A stretch of DNA of 64,000 nt from Nitrospira sp. Ga0074138 (GCA_001464735.1 LNDU01000051.1:59949-123948); one strand, 5' to 3'. Shown: positions 34,529 to 44,540, counted from the stretch's first letter. A program made the numbers and translations. The notes: generated by a model from the sequence alone, not told the origin.

Positions 34529-36070
34529 ATGCCACCTCATTATGACATTATTATCATCGGCACCGGTCCAGGTGGGGGGACACTTGCCTATAAGCTTGCC
34601 CCATCGGGGAAGCAGATTCTCCTGTTGGAGCGGGGAGGGTACCTGCCGCGTGAGAAGGACAACTGGAGCTCCAAAACCGTCTTTACCGAAAACAAGTACA
34701 AGGCCAAGGAAACCTGGCAGGATAAGAACGGCAATGCCTTTCACCCCGGTATCCACTACAACGTGGGCGGGAATTCCAAGGTTTATGGTGCGGCGCTGCT
34801 GCGCATGCGGGCCCAAGACTTCGGCGAGGTGAAGCACCACGACGGGATCTCGCCGGAGTGGCCGATCAGATATGACGACCTCGAACCCTATTACACCCAG
34901 GCCGAGCATCTATACCATGTGCATGGAAATCGTGGAGAAGATCCGACTGAACCGAAAGCCAGCGTACCGTATAGGTATCCAGCACTGACCCACGAGCCCC
35001 GCATTCAAGAGCTTCACGACGACTGGCAGAAGTGCGGCCACAAGCCCTTTCATCTGCCGGTCGGTGTGATGCTGAACGAGCAGCAACCAGAAAAAGGCGC
35101 TTGTATTCGCTGCAGCACCTGCGATGGTTTTCCCTGTTTGCTCAATGCGAAGGCTGACTCGCAAGTCGTCTGCGTCGATCCGGCGTTGCAGTATCCCAAT
35201 GTGTCATTAGTCATTGGTGCATTGGTTACTCGGTTAGAAACGAGTACATCGGGACGGGAAGTCACGGGCGTTGTTGTGGAGCGCAACGGGCAGAAAGAAA
35301 CCTATAGGGCCGATATCGTCGTGGTCTCCTGCGGGGCCATCAATTCAGCAGCGTTGCTGCTCAAGTCGGCGAACGACAAACATCCGAACGGCCTCGCGAA
35401 TTCTTCCGACATGGTGGGTCGGCACTACATGTGCCACAACAATTCAGCCATGCTCGCGATTTCGAAGAGGCCGAATCCGACCGTCTTTCAAAAAACGATT
35501 GGCTTGAACGACTTCTATTACGCCTCTGCCGAGTGGGACTACCCGATGGGCCACATCTCGATGATCGGGAAACAAGACTTTGAAATGCTTAAGCTTGGGG
35601 CCCCGCCCTTTGCGCCTGGATTGGCTCTCGATGTGGCTGCGAAACATTCGCTCGACTTCTGGTTGACCTCGGAAGACCTACCAGACCTAAACAGCCGTGT
35701 GCTCGTCAGCAAGGATGGCAATATCACGCTTGCCTACACAGAAAGCAACCTGGAAGCACATACACGGCTGGCGGCCAAGCTCAAGGGCATGCTCAATCAT
35801 TTGGGTTGTGACGACCATCTCCTTCCGACGCACCTCTACTTCGGGAAGAAGATCCCCATCGCAGGTACGGCTCACCAATGTGGGACCGTCCGTTTCGGTC
35901 ACGATCCCAAGACCAGTGTGCTGGACGTGAACTGCAAGGTCCACGATCTGGACAATCTCTACGTCGTCGACGCAAGCTTCTTTGTCTCCAGTTCGGCCGT
36001 GAATCCTTCGTTAACAATTATTGCCAATGCGTTGCGTGTGGGAGACCACCTCTTAGAACGGTTAGGGTAA
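34529..36070 (+). CDS. GMC-family oxidoreductase
   Basis: 513 residues. FAD-binding motif IIIGTGPGGGTLAYKLA at the N-terminus and an ERGG..LPRE segment follow the GMC (glucose-methanol-choline) pattern. Active-site region AGTAHQCGTVRFGHDP near the end supplies the catalytic His/Gln context, followed by DNLYVVDASFFVSSSAVNPSLTIIANALRV. A cysteine-rich insert ACIRCSTCDGFPC near residue 195 is of the sort seen in bacterial alcohol or sugar dehydrogenases of this family. Substrate not determinable. It begins an operon with the VOC and TVP38-like genes (6-base and overlap spacing). Confidence 0.9.
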   Translation: MPPHYDIIIIGTGPGGGTLAYKLAPSGKQILLLERGGYLPREKDNWSSKTVFTENKYKAKETWQDKNGNAFHPGIHYNVGGNSKVYGAALLRMRAQDFGEVKHHDGISPEWPIRYDDLEPYYTQAEHLYHVHGNRGEDPTEPKASVPYRYPALTHEPRIQELHDDWQKCGHKPFHLPVGVMLNEQQPEKGACIRCSTCDGFPCLLNAKADSQVVCVDPALQYPNVSLVIGALVTRLETSTSGREVTGVVVERNGQKETYRADIVVVSCGAINSAALLLKSANDKHPNGLANSSDMVGRHYMCHNNSAMLAISKRPNPTVFQKTIGLNDFYYASAEWDYPMGHISMIGKQDFEMLKLGAPPFAPGLALDVAAKHSLDFWLTSEDLPDLNSRVLVSKDGNITLAYTESNLEAHTRLAAKLKGMLNHLGCDDHLLPTHLYFGKKIPIAGTAHQCGTVRFGHDPKTSVLDVNCKVHDLDNLYVVDASFFVSSSAVNPSLTIIANALRVGDHLLERLG

Positions 36071-36076
36071 GGAGTT

Positions 36077-37123
36077 ATGGGTGAGGTGATGAGAGAAACC
36101 CTTATCCGCATGTTCGCCCTCCTCAGCCTTTTTCTAGTCACCCCCAACCCTCCACCCCTCACTGCGCAAGCGGAGTCGCGCGCTATTGCTCAATCGATTG
36201 CCTCAGTCGGCTTTACCGTGTCTGACATGGACCGTTCTGTTGCCTTTTATCGCGATGTGCTGACGTTCAAGCCGGTGAGCGATGTTGAGGTGGATGGGCC
36301 GGAATATGATCAACTGTACGGAATCTTCGGAGTGCGGGCGCGTCTTGTACAGATACAGCTCGGTGAGCAGCAGATCGAACTGACGCAGTTCATCTCGCCT
36401 CCAGATCTGAGGCCAATTCCTGTGCCCTCACACAGCAATGATCTGTGGTTCCAGCACGTCGCCATCGTCGTACGCGATATGGACGTAGCCTGGGCACAAT
36501 TAGGGAAGCACCATGTTCGCCAAATCTCCCCGAGACCCCAGACAATCCCGACCTCGAATCAAGCCGCTGCCGGTATCAAGGCCATCAAATTCCGCGATCC
36601 GGACGGACACAACCTTGAACTGCTCTGGTTTCAGGAAGGCAAGGGGAATCCTGTCTGGAAGAGGGGAGGGGGAGATCTGTTCCTTGGGATCGATCACACG
36701 GCCATGACGGTGCGAAGCACCGAGAACAGCCTCAAGTTCTATCGCGATCTGCTCGGCCTGACGGTCGCAGGCGGGACGTTGAATATGCGCACGGAACAGG
36801 AACATCTCGACAGTTTGCCTGGTGCCCGCGTGCGTGTGACCGGCCTGACACCGACGATGGGCCCACCTGGTGCGGAGTTCTTGGAGTATGAACTGCCGAC
36901 AGGAGGTCGGCCATTTCCAATCGATTCGCATCCGACTGATCTCTGGCATTGGCAAACGACGGTGGTGGTATCCGATGTGGATGCTGCCGCAATAGAACTA
37001 CGCAGGATGGGACAACTTGTCTCGTCCAGTGTCGTCACGATCCCGGAAGGAGCGTTAGGGTTTAAGGCCGGCGTGCTTGTTCGTGACCCAGATGGGCATG
37101 TCCTGCGAATTGTGTCACCATGA
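36077..37123 (+). CDS. Exported protein with two VOC/glyoxalase-like domains
   Basis: 348 residues from ATG 36077; a later ATG at 36089 is possible since the first ribosome site is close. A signal-like segment covers residues 8-25. Two VOC domains follow: first IASVGFTVSDMDRSVAFYRDVLTFK through FRDPDGHNLELLWF, second GIDHTAMTVRSTENSLKFYRDLLGL through [14 protein letters not shown]. Each carries the usual metal-site pattern (H/E near strand starts and DPDGHxLEL). An exported VOC protein is unusual, since most are cytoplasmic. Enzymatic activity cannot be told. Only 6 bases after the GMC gene and overlapping the next start. Confidence 0.85.
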   Translation: MGEVMRETLIRMFALLSLFLVTPNPPPLTAQAESRAIAQSIASVGFTVSDMDRSVAFYRDVLTFKPVSDVEVDGPEYDQLYGIFGVRARLVQIQLGEQQIELTQFISPPDLRPIPVPSHSNDLWFQHVAIVVRDMDVAWAQLGKHHVRQISPRPQTIPTSNQAAAGIKAIKFRDPDGHNLELLWFQEGKGNPVWKRGGGDLFLGIDHTAMTVRSTENSLKFYRDLLGLTVAGGTLNMRTEQEHLDSLPGARVRVTGLTPTMGPPGAEFLEYELPTGGRPFPIDSHPTDLWHWQTTVVVSDVDAAAIELRRMGQLVSSSVVTIPEGALGFKAGVLVRDPDGHVLRIVSP

Positions 37124-37920
37124 GCGCCGCCACGATCACCGCCATCGGAGCCCCACGCAGTATGACGACTTGGATCAAACTCGGGCTGGCCGCGATCGTG
37201 ATCGGCGCCATCTGTTGGGGGTTGTCTTCTGTTGATTACGACCAGTATCTCTCCCTGACGGTCTTGACGGAATGGCTGCGCGATGCTGGGCCGTTGGCTC
37301 CGTTGCTGTTGATCGGCAGCATGGCCTGCGCCGTCATCATTCCGCCGATCCCGAGCTTACCGCTGGATCTTGCGGCAGGGGCTGTCTTTGGCCCGTTCTA
37401 TGGAGCCCTTTATGCCATCATCGGTGCTGAGATCGGCGCCATCGGCTGTTTTCTGCTCGCGCGTGCCTTAGGCCGCGATGCCCTGTCCAAACTCCTCAAG
37501 GTTGAGACGGTGTTCTGCCAGATGTGCACGGACCATCAGTTAATGGGTCTGATGTTTTTCGCGAGATTGATCCCGGTGTTTTCCTTCGACGTGGTGAGTT
37601 ATGGCGCGGGACTGACGAACATTTCGTTCAAGGCCTTTGCGCTGGCGACGCTCGTCGGCATGGCGCCGCCGACCTTTGCCTTTACCTATTTGGGGAGCAG
37701 CGTGATCAGCGCCCAGTGGCCATTGATCGCCGCAGGCATCGTGATGGTGGGGTTCTTCCTGGCTATGCCGAAGTTACTGACGACGTATCGGACCAGTCGC
37801 TTTGCTCGGCTGTTCCTCGGTCCACCACCGGCTCCGGTGATAGGCCCTGTCACCCGGAAAGAGATTCCCTTGCAGGTCCGCTGTGTCGGCTGCGGGGCCT
37901 CGATGGTTGGCTTGCCATAA
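37120..37920 (+). CDS. TVP38/TMEM64-family (DedA-like) membrane protein
   Basis: 266 residues; the ATG overlaps the previous stop (ATGA). Several hydrophobic segments. Core motif [40 protein letters not shown], then [28 protein letters not shown], is the SNARE-associated/VTT domain pattern shared by TVP38/TMEM64 and DedA proteins, which act in lipid or undecaprenyl-phosphate handling. The C-terminus ends in a [10 protein letters not shown] zinc-knuckle-like turn, which is uncommon. It is the last gene of the GMC-VOC operon. Confidence 0.85.
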   Translation: MSAATITAIGAPRSMTTWIKLGLAAIVIGAICWGLSSVDYDQYLSLTVLTEWLRDAGPLAPLLLIGSMACAVIIPPIPSLPLDLAAGAVFGPFYGALYAIIGAEIGAIGCFLLARALGRDALSKLLKVETVFCQMCTDHQLMGLMFFARLIPVFSFDVVSYGAGLTNISFKAFALATLVGMAPPTFAFTYLGSSVISAQWPLIAAGIVMVGFFLAMPKLLTTYRTSRFARLFLGPPPAPVIGPVTRKEIPLQVRCVGCGASMVGLP

Positions 37921-38036
37921 GGGAGGCACTCGTCTCCTCCGGGATGTTGCAGGCCGCGTTGCCACCTTTTCCTCTCCAGTGTTACACTGTCCGCCCGTCA
38001 CTCTTTTTCCCACCATTCTGTCGACGGGTGAACACG

Positions 38037-40439
38037 ATGCGACCCTCCGAGCTTGGATCTGATCCGCACCAATCCGGCGACGAGTCGGTGAAGACCTGGT
38101 CAATTCTTCGCCAGATCTTGGAAGGTGTGGAGGCAACACTCGGCGAGCAGTTCTTCCCGTCCCTGGTGCAGCAATTGGCCACCGCGCTCGATGTGGACTA
38201 CGCCTATATTTCCGAGCTCAGCGAGGAGGGGGATCGGTTCCGCTCTAAAGCCGGGTGGGGTAAAGGACAGCCATTGCCGCCGTTCGATGTCCCGGCACGG
38301 GGCCCCTGTGAAACGGTGTTGACGAAGAAATACATCCACCACCCCGATCGGCTTCGGGCGCTCTATCCGCAGGTCCCACTCATTCAGGAGACCAAGGTCA
38401 ACAGCTATTGTGGCGTGCCGATTGTGGATTTCGTCGACCGGGTGGTGGGACATCTGGCCATCATGGATTCCAAACCCATGCCGGACCCTGTTCGTGCGAT
38501 GTCGATTCTCGGCATGTTGGCCATGCGGGCGGCGGCGGAGTTTGACCGGTTACGGTATGAGCAAACCTTGCGGAAGAGCGACCTGACGTTGCGTAAGATC
38601 GACGAAGGGACGGCGGCATCAACCGGGGAAGCGTTCTTCCCCGCACTGGTCCAAAGCTTAGCGGAAGCGCTGCAGACGAAGTATGCCTTCGTGTCGCGGT
38701 TCGTTGGGGGACACCGGGCGCGGGTGCGTACCTTGGCGTTTTGGAAGGGCAACGGATTTCTGGACAATTTCGAGTACGACCTTCCCCATACGCCCTGTGA
38801 GCGCGTGCTGGCCGGTGAAGTCTGCCTCTTTCCTGAAAATGTACAGGACCTCTTTCCCGACCATCGGGAGGATCTCGCGGCGTTGGGCGTCGAGAGTTAC
38901 TTGGCGATTCCAGTGTCTGACCATTCTGGCACGGTGATGGGGCATCTGGCGGTCATGGACATCAAACCCATGCACGATGACCCGCGGGTGCTGTCCGTTT
39001 TCAAGATTTTCGGGGTGCGGGCCGGTGCCGAGCTGGAACGACTTCAGCTGGAACTTCAATTGAAAGAGAACGAGCAACAGTTGCGCGATTTGTTCGACGA
39101 GGCACCGATCGCCTATGTGAATGAAGGGCTTGATTCGAAATTCATCCGTGTGAATAAGGCCGCGCTCGACACTCTTGGTCTGACGCCGGAGCAAGTGGAA
39201 GGGACGTATGGGAAGACATTTATCCCCGATACGCCGGATGCACAACGTCGACTCAAAGAGGCGTTCGACTCTCTCGGGAAGGGGATCGATACTAAAGGCG
39301 TGGTCCTCGAGCTGCGCCGAAAGGACAACGGCAAGCCGCTGTGGATTCGATGGTGGTCACGACCTGACCCGAGCGGTGCCTACACACGGACAATGTTCCT
39401 TGACATCACTGAACAGGTGTTGATGGAGCAGGAGAAAGCCCGGCTCGAAGCCCAGGCCGTGTACCTGCAGGAGGAAATCAAGGGCACGCACAACTTTGAG
39501 GAGTTGATCGGCTCGTCCTCGTCCCTCAAGAAGGTCTTGAAGAACGTCGAGCGTGTGGCTCCGACCGATTCAACCGTCTTGATCACGGGCGAAACCGGTA
39601 CTGGTAAGGAGCTGATTGCACGGGCGATTCACAATTTGAGCCCACGCAAGAACAAACCGCTGGTGAAGGTCAATTGCGCGGCGATTCCGGCCGGCCTTAT
39701 CGAAAGCGAGCTCTTCGGCCATGAAAAGGGCGCGTTCACCGGCGCGCTCACGAAAAAGATGGGCCGCTTCGAGGTGGCTGATAAGGGGACGATCTTCCTT
39801 GACGAAATCGGAGAGCTCCCGCTGGATCTGCAATCCAAGCTCTTGCGTGTCTTGCAGGAGGGTGAATTCGAACGAGTTGGAGGTACTCAGACGTTTAAGG
39901 TAAGCGTGCGCGTGATTGCTGCGACGAACCGAGATCTCGAGCAGTTGTCCAAGACAGGCCAGTATCGGCCTGACCTCTATTACCGCCTCAATGTGTTCCC
40001 GATTCACCTGCCTGCCTTACATGAGCGAGAAGGGGACATCCCCTTGTTAGTGCAGTATTTTGTCCGTAAGTTTGCCGCCAATCTTGGCAAGAAGCTCGAT
40101 CGGATTCCGGAGCGAATGATCACGGTCCTTCAGCGGTATCAGTGGCCCGGCAACATTCGCGAGCTCGAACATGTGATCGAACGTGCCGTAATTCTGAGTG
40201 AAGGGCCGGAGCTGGAACCGATCGACTGGCTCTCGCCGTCCGACAACAAGGTGGAGAGTGCAAAGACGTTGACGCTCGAAGAGATGGAACGTCAGCACAT
40301 CCGTGATATCTTGGAACAGACCAGCTGGCGTGTCAGCGGTGAGAAAGGCGCAGCAAAAATCCTCGGTCTTAACCCGACCACGCTCGAAGCGCGCATGAAA
40401 AAACTCGGCATCGCCAGACCAAGCTCACCAACGGGATAA
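38037..40439 (+). CDS. Sigma-54-dependent activator with two GAF domains and a PAS domain
   Basis: About 800 residues from ATG 38037 (an in-frame GTG at 38028 is an alternative; the frame upstream to 37524 overlaps the previous gene and is not real). GAF 1 covers about residues 15-175 (ending [23 protein letters not shown]), GAF 2 about 190-345 ([23 protein letters not shown]), then a PAS domain from residue ~360. The AAA+ domain has GETGTGKE near residue 517 and the GAFTGA loop ([19 protein letters not shown]) near 565, needed to touch sigma-54. The C-terminal Fis-type HTH is near 765-795. FhlA-like layout; the signal is probably a small molecule sensed by GAF. Target promoters not identified. 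Confidence 0.92.
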   Translation: MRPSELGSDPHQSGDESVKTWSILRQILEGVEATLGEQFFPSLVQQLATALDVDYAYISELSEEGDRFRSKAGWGKGQPLPPFDVPARGPCETVLTKKYIHHPDRLRALYPQVPLIQETKVNSYCGVPIVDFVDRVVGHLAIMDSKPMPDPVRAMSILGMLAMRAAAEFDRLRYEQTLRKSDLTLRKIDEGTAASTGEAFFPALVQSLAEALQTKYAFVSRFVGGHRARVRTLAFWKGNGFLDNFEYDLPHTPCERVLAGEVCLFPENVQDLFPDHREDLAALGVESYLAIPVSDHSGTVMGHLAVMDIKPMHDDPRVLSVFKIFGVRAGAELERLQLELQLKENEQQLRDLFDEAPIAYVNEGLDSKFIRVNKAALDTLGLTPEQVEGTYGKTFIPDTPDAQRRLKEAFDSLGKGIDTKGVVLELRRKDNGKPLWIRWWSRPDPSGAYTRTMFLDITEQVLMEQEKARLEAQAVYLQEEIKGTHNFEELIGSSSSLKKVLKNVERVAPTDSTVLITGETGTGKELIARAIHNLSPRKNKPLVKVNCAAIPAGLIESELFGHEKGAFTGALTKKMGRFEVADKGTIFLDEIGELPLDLQSKLLRVLQEGEFERVGGTQTFKVSVRVIAATNRDLEQLSKTGQYRPDLYYRLNVFPIHLPALHEREGDIPLLVQYFVRKFAANLGKKLDRIPERMITVLQRYQWPGNIRELEHVIERAVILSEGPELEPIDWLSPSDNKVESAKTLTLEEMERQHIRDILEQTSWRVSGEKGAAKILGLNPTTLEARMKKLGIARPSSPTG

Positions 40440-40469
40440 TCTTCTCACCCTCTGATGGAAGGAGACCCA

Positions 40470-41804
40470 ATGCCTATTAGGATGGTTGCCACGCCTCTGC
40501 CCGGCGTCGGCCTTCTCGCCTTGATGCTGATCGTTCACGTTGGAATCGCCGATGCACAGGTCAAGTGTTGGGTACCTCGTCATAACGAGGGGCCTGTCAC
40601 CGATAAACGATGGGCGCGCCATCTCAAGGCCATGAGTGCCGCAGAAACCATTCTCAAACAGTCACAGGAGTTCCTGAATTCGCCGGTCCCCGTCCGCCTG
40701 CGGACCACGATGGCGACCAACCGGAATAAGCCGAACGATTCGCGGTTGATCGTGCAGGCTTATCCGGAACAGACGTCACTCGGTATCGAGATCTGGCAAG
40801 GAGCATGCGGGATTAGTCCTGATGCAGATCGCGTAGCCGGATCGATCGGAAAGATCAGCATCTTTTTCAACCACCTTTCGAAGGACATGTTCATGGGCCA
40901 GGATGAGATCCCGGAGCTGACCGGCATGATCAGTGGGTATCCTGAGTACAACGGGTGGGTGGTGATCTCGAAGAATGGGCGGCTGCCATGGATTCCTCAA
41001 ACCCTTAGCGATCAGCTGGATCGCGTGGGTGCTGTCCGTGAAAGGGCCTTGGCTGATTGGCGCAACGCCAGGGCGTTACGCAAAGCTCCCGATCAGACCA
41101 TGATCGACCGGACTGCGGCCTTACGGAGAAAGACCGATCCAGCCGGCGCCGACCAATATGTGGAGAACATGAGGCGACTGACGGCAGACCTTCAAGCAGG
41201 GCAAGCCAAAGATGCAGCACGAGGCGCCCAGCTCACAAAACTGCTCAACGACTATCATGCCTATCGGGCGTCGTTTACAGCTCAGCAACTCGCCATGCCG
41301 GCGGTCTGGGCGGATACCGACGGCTCCGTCCGCAAGGCGATGGAGGCTCAGATTGACGAGCTGCAAACGCTCAGCGTGGATGAGCAGGAGAGAGTGGGTG
41401 AAATTCGGGAGCACAGTAGAAGCCTGGAGAGAGAGGCGATGGCGAGCGACAATGAAGCGGTCGCGCTCCGGTTGCGCACCCAAGCCATGGACTTGTTGCA
41501 GGATGCCGACCAAGTTAGCAAGGACCATAGGGAACGTGCTGTACTGGAAGAAGAAGCCTTGAGAGGTGCGTATGAATTGACCAACCTGAAACCGGGCCTA
41601 GCAGAGCACGCGCTTACCTATAAGATGGATCCGACCTTTCCGAGCCTGAGTCAGCCGGGAAAGATCCAGGTAATCGTCCTGTCGACAGTGACCTTGGCTG
41701 AAGAGGATATTCTGCAGCGCCCTGAACAGGCAGCGCGCAAGGCTTGGCTCGACCGAGTCAAGGAGTCAATTGATTACGCTGCCTTGGCGGCATTACTGGA
41801 CTGA
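40470..41804 (+). CDS. Exported protein of unknown function with coiled-coil C-terminal half
   Basis: The ATG at 40470 follows GGAAGGAGACCCA, better than 40455. 444 residues. Signal peptide ends near ADA-QVK. Residues ~30-170 look beta-rich (QVKCWVPRHNEGPVTD, VRLRTTMATNRNKPNDSRLIVQAYP, EIWQGACGISPD). The later half is charged and helical with heptad-like parts (ADWRNARALRKAPDQTMIDRTAALRRK, LRLRTQAMDLLQDADQVSKDHRERAVLEEEALRGAYEL). No enzyme motif. Sits behind the sigma-54 activator with a 30-base gap but may still have its own promoter. Family not recognised. Confidence 0.6.
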   Translation: MPIRMVATPLPGVGLLALMLIVHVGIADAQVKCWVPRHNEGPVTDKRWARHLKAMSAAETILKQSQEFLNSPVPVRLRTTMATNRNKPNDSRLIVQAYPEQTSLGIEIWQGACGISPDADRVAGSIGKISIFFNHLSKDMFMGQDEIPELTGMISGYPEYNGWVVISKNGRLPWIPQTLSDQLDRVGAVRERALADWRNARALRKAPDQTMIDRTAALRRKTDPAGADQYVENMRRLTADLQAGQAKDAARGAQLTKLLNDYHAYRASFTAQQLAMPAVWADTDGSVRKAMEAQIDELQTLSVDEQERVGEIREHSRSLEREAMASDNEAVALRLRTQAMDLLQDADQVSKDHRERAVLEEEALRGAYELTNLKPGLAEHALTYKMDPTFPSLSQPGKIQVIVLSTVTLAEEDILQRPEQAARKAWLDRVKESIDYAALAALLD

Positions 41805-41876
41805 TACTCGCAGACTCACTGGTTCTTGCATCATCCCATTCCATAGCCTCTCGTTCCCGACACAATCTCCCAACTA

Positions 41877-41927
41877 ATTGGGACGTTCCCAATATTTCAG
41901 GAAAATCACGCATGATTTTCTTTCCTG
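41877..41927. promoter_or_regulatory. Two adjacent inverted repeats upstream of the STAS-ECF operon
   Basis: ATTGGGA-CGT-TCCCAAT (41877-41893) is a perfect seven-base inverted repeat. Next to it, AGGAAAATCA (from 41899) pairs with TGATTTTCT-TTCCT (to about 41926) around CGCA. The first looks like an operator half-site pair; the second is an AT-rich hairpin that may end the gene at 40470-41804. They lie 135-180 bases before the next ATG. Confidence 0.4.
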
Positions 41928-42059
41928 TCACTCAATAGCAGAAAGTTCTTTCACTCAATTAAATCAATATCTTGTGCCGTCAAGCTTGCTGGATTTCTGC
42001 TGTGGCATCGCCATTGCTGAATAGGCTGGCATCACGTTGAGGTAGAAGGAGAGGCAGCG

Positions 42060-42329
42060 ATGTTGAAGATCACGACGATACAGGAAAGCGGGCGAGATGT
42101 CCTGCTCAAGCTGGAAGGCAAGATCACGGAGCAATGGGCGGCTCTGCTGGATGGGGAATGCCGCGCCTACCTTCGAAAGAACAAAGCCGTGTATTTGGAT
42201 TGCTCGCATGTCGAGTACATCGATGGACGGGGAGTCGAGGTCCTCAATGCCTTTCCCCCTGCACATGTCACCCTCATGAGCGCTCCGGCCCTTGTGACGG
42301 AGCTGCTCCAGATTGGAGATCGGTCATGA
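42060..42329 (+). CDS. STAS-domain protein (anti-sigma-antagonist-like)
   Basis: 89 residues; AAGGAGAGG lies before the ATG. The sequence LKLEGKITEQWAALLDGECRAYL, YLDCSHVEYIDGRGVEVLNAF and VTLMSAPALVTELLQIG follows the STAS fold (SpoIIAA-like) that binds anti-sigma factors or kinases. The phospho-Ser position is occupied by D/G around YIDGRG, so the usual serine may be missing. The stop overlaps the next ATG (ATGA), so it is coupled to the ECF sigma gene. A STAS gene in front of an ECF sigma factor is unusual; it may modulate the zf-HC2 protein downstream. Confidence 0.7.
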   Translation: MLKITTIQESGRDVLLKLEGKITEQWAALLDGECRAYLRKNKAVYLDCSHVEYIDGRGVEVLNAFPPAHVTLMSAPALVTELLQIGDRS

Positions 42330-43054
42330 ACGTTGAAACCAGTGCTGTTACGGAGTCGGTGAGTCATCGGATGGTTGCGGGTCGGAAGCCGGAGCTGAGT
42401 CAATCAGCCGCTGTAGCAAACGGGGAGGTCGCACTCCTGGCGCGGCTCAGGCAGGGGAACGAAGGGGCGTTTGATGAATTGGTGACTCGACACCATAGTG
42501 CCTTGATCAGGATGGCGATGGGCTACGTGGCGGATCGGGAAGTGGCGGAAGAAGTTGTCCAAGATACCTGGATGGTGGTCATCGAAGGGTTAGGCCGATT
42601 CGAAGGCCGATCATCCCTGCAAACCTGGATTTTTGGAATCATGATCCATAAGGCCAAAGACCGTGGGGTGCGTGAGAAACGACACATGAACTTCTCTTCA
42701 TTTGAGTCTGCCGACGACGAAGGCGATGAAGCGATCGATCCATCTCGGTTTCACCAGTCCGGCGAATGGGCCGGCCACTGGGCCTTCCCGCCTCAGCCTT
42801 GGGATGATCAGACACCGGAAAAGCTCCTGGCGTCACAGCAGGCGGTCACAGCCATGAATCGGGCGATCGAGGCGTTGCCGAGAACCTTGAAAGACGTCTT
42901 GATTCTGCGTGATGTCGAGGGAGTCGAGACAAAGGAAGTCTGTGACATCTTGAAGATTACCGAATCCAACCTCTATGTCAGGCTGCATCGAGCCAGAGAG
43001 CGGGTACGCCAGGCGGTGGAGACGCATTTGGAGGGACGACCCTCTGCTGTGTAA
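42326..43054 (+). CDS. ECF-type RNA polymerase sigma factor
   Basis: 242 residues from the ATG that overlaps the STAS stop. Region 2: ALLARLRQGNEGAFDELVTRHHSALIRMAMGYVADREVAEEVVQDTWMVVIEGLGRFEGRSSLQTWIFGIMIHKAKDRG. Region 4: EALPRTLKDVLILRDVEGVETKEVCDILKITESNLYVRLHRARERVR. Between them is a longer acidic linker (FSSFESADDEGDEAIDPSRFHQS and a Trp-rich patch) than in minimal ECF factors. A short N-terminal extension (~45 residues) precedes region 2. The downstream zf-HC2 gene is its likely anti-sigma. Confidence 0.9.
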   Translation: MNVETSAVTESVSHRMVAGRKPELSQSAAVANGEVALLARLRQGNEGAFDELVTRHHSALIRMAMGYVADREVAEEVVQDTWMVVIEGLGRFEGRSSLQTWIFGIMIHKAKDRGVREKRHMNFSSFESADDEGDEAIDPSRFHQSGEWAGHWAFPPQPWDDQTPEKLLASQQAVTAMNRAIEALPRTLKDVLILRDVEGVETKEVCDILKITESNLYVRLHRARERVRQAVETHLEGRPSAV

Positions 43055-43107
43055 GGAAATGCAGGCAGGACCGACCCAGTTATAGGCACTCAAGGGGAGG
43101 TCTTCAC

Positions 43108-43389
43108 ATGGCACAGGAAGAGGGGCAGCCAATTCTCTCAGAGATTACCTGCCAAGAGATCACACAGTGGGTCTCGGCCTATCTCGACGAACATGTCGCG
43201 GACGAGCGGAAGCGTCACATAGCCCTGCATTTGGCCATCTGTGCCGGCTGTGAGACCTATGTCAAACAGATTGCAACGGTTCGGGACGTGGTGGGGCTAC
43301 TGCCGAAGGCTGTTAAACAGCCCGCCGATTCTCAACGATTACGACAGGCCTTTGTTGCGAGGGCCAAGCGATCACCAGCTGGCGGTTGA
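43108..43389 (+). CDS. zf-HC2 anti-sigma factor
   Basis: 93 residues, soluble, no membrane helix. The zinc motif is visible as ITCQEITQWVSAYLDEH..RKRHIALHLAICAGCETYVKQI: Cys, then H-x3-H and C-x2-C, the anti-sigma zinc-binding (ZAS/HC2) pattern. It should bind and hold back the ECF factor encoded just before. Being soluble, it probably senses redox or zinc state in the cytoplasm rather than an outside signal (inference). GGGGAGG ribosome site 10-14 bases upstream. Confidence 0.85.
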   Translation: MAQEEGQPILSEITCQEITQWVSAYLDEHVADERKRHIALHLAICAGCETYVKQIATVRDVVGLLPKAVKQPADSQRLRQAFVARAKRSPAGG

Positions 43390-43436
43390 TCGCCATAGCA
43401 GGGTCAGCCACGACATCGATTTGAAGGGGAGCAGCC

Positions 43437-44540
43437 ATGAAAGCCATTGCAGTCATCCCAGGACAGCCGGATTCTATCCATCTCGCCGATCTGTCGAAGC
43501 CCTCGGTGCATGAAATTCCAAACGGACGCGGGGTCTTGGTGCAAGTGTTGCGTGTCGGAGTCGATGGAACCGATAAGGAAATCAACGCAGCAGAATATGG
43601 GCAAGCTCCTCCCGGCTATGACTTCCTTGTCATCGGTCACGAGTGTTTCGGGCGTGTGCTGGAAGTTGGACCCAATGTCACGGAACTCATGCCGGATGAC
43701 TACGTCGTGCCAACCGTGCGGCGACCGGGCGAGAGCTTTTACGACCAAATCGGTCAGTACGACATGACTAGCGAGGATATCTATTACGAGCGGGGAATCA
43801 ATTTACGGCACGGCTACTTGACGGAACTCTTTGTCGAGGACCCGGAATATCTGGTGAAGATTCCGAAAGGATTAAAGGATGTGGCAGTTCTGTTGGAACC
43901 CACGTCTATTATAGAGAAAGGCATCATTCAGGCCTTTGAAGCACAGCGTCGATTCAAGATCTGGCGACCAAAGAAGGCGGCGGTACTCGGAGCAGGAACA
44001 GTTGGGCTTCTGGCTGCCCTGTCGCTCAAAATGAAGGGCCTCGATGTGACGAGTTTTGGGAAGCAGACTGGGCCTTCACGCAATGTGGATCTCTTGGACA
44101 AGCTTGGCGTGCGCTATGTGTCGACGGACGATCTTTCCATTCGAGAAGCGGCCAGGCGGTTTGGCCCGTTTGATGTGATGTTCGAGGCCACCGGCTACTC
44201 CCCGGTTGTCTTCGAAGCGATGGAGAGCTTAGGGAAGAACGGGGTGCTTGTCTTGGCCAGCGTGACTGGAGGCGATCGGCAACATGCCATTCCCGCCGAC
44301 AAGATCAACTTGGATTTCGTGCTTGGGAACAAACTTGTTGTTGGGACGGTAAACGCGAACCGCGAGTACTTCGAAGCAGGCGTCTATGACTTTGCGAGGG
44401 CAGAGCTGGAATTTCCAGGCTGGCTCTCTCAACTCCTGACCCACCCGGTGACAGGTCTTGAGAACTATCAAGAGATGATGTCGACGCTGACGACGGAGAA
44501 GAACGCGATCAAGGTGTTTGTGAATGTGACCCCGCATTAA
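43437..44540 (+). CDS. Glucose 1-dehydrogenase-like zinc-dependent dehydrogenase
   Basis: 367 residues of the MDR/zinc alcohol dehydrogenase superfamily. Features: GHECFGRVLEVGPNV (catalytic zinc His-Glu), RPGESFYDQIGQYDMTSEDIYYERGINLRHGYLTELF typical of glucose dehydrogenases of the Haloferax/Thermoplasma type, LEPTSIIEKGI, and the Rossmann motif AAVLGAGTVGLLAAL. Predicted to oxidise glucose or a related aldose with NAD(P). It lies 48 bases after the anti-sigma gene and may be in that ECF regulon (inference). Confidence 0.85.
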   Translation: MKAIAVIPGQPDSIHLADLSKPSVHEIPNGRGVLVQVLRVGVDGTDKEINAAEYGQAPPGYDFLVIGHECFGRVLEVGPNVTELMPDDYVVPTVRRPGESFYDQIGQYDMTSEDIYYERGINLRHGYLTELFVEDPEYLVKIPKGLKDVAVLLEPTSIIEKGIIQAFEAQRRFKIWRPKKAAVLGAGTVGLLAALSLKMKGLDVTSFGKQTGPSRNVDLLDKLGVRYVSTDDLSIREAARRFGPFDVMFEATGYSPVVFEAMESLGKNGVLVLASVTGGDRQHAIPADKINLDFVLGNKLVVGTVNANREYFEAGVYDFARAELEFPGWLSQLLTHPVTGLENYQEMMSTLTTEKNAIKVFVNVTPH

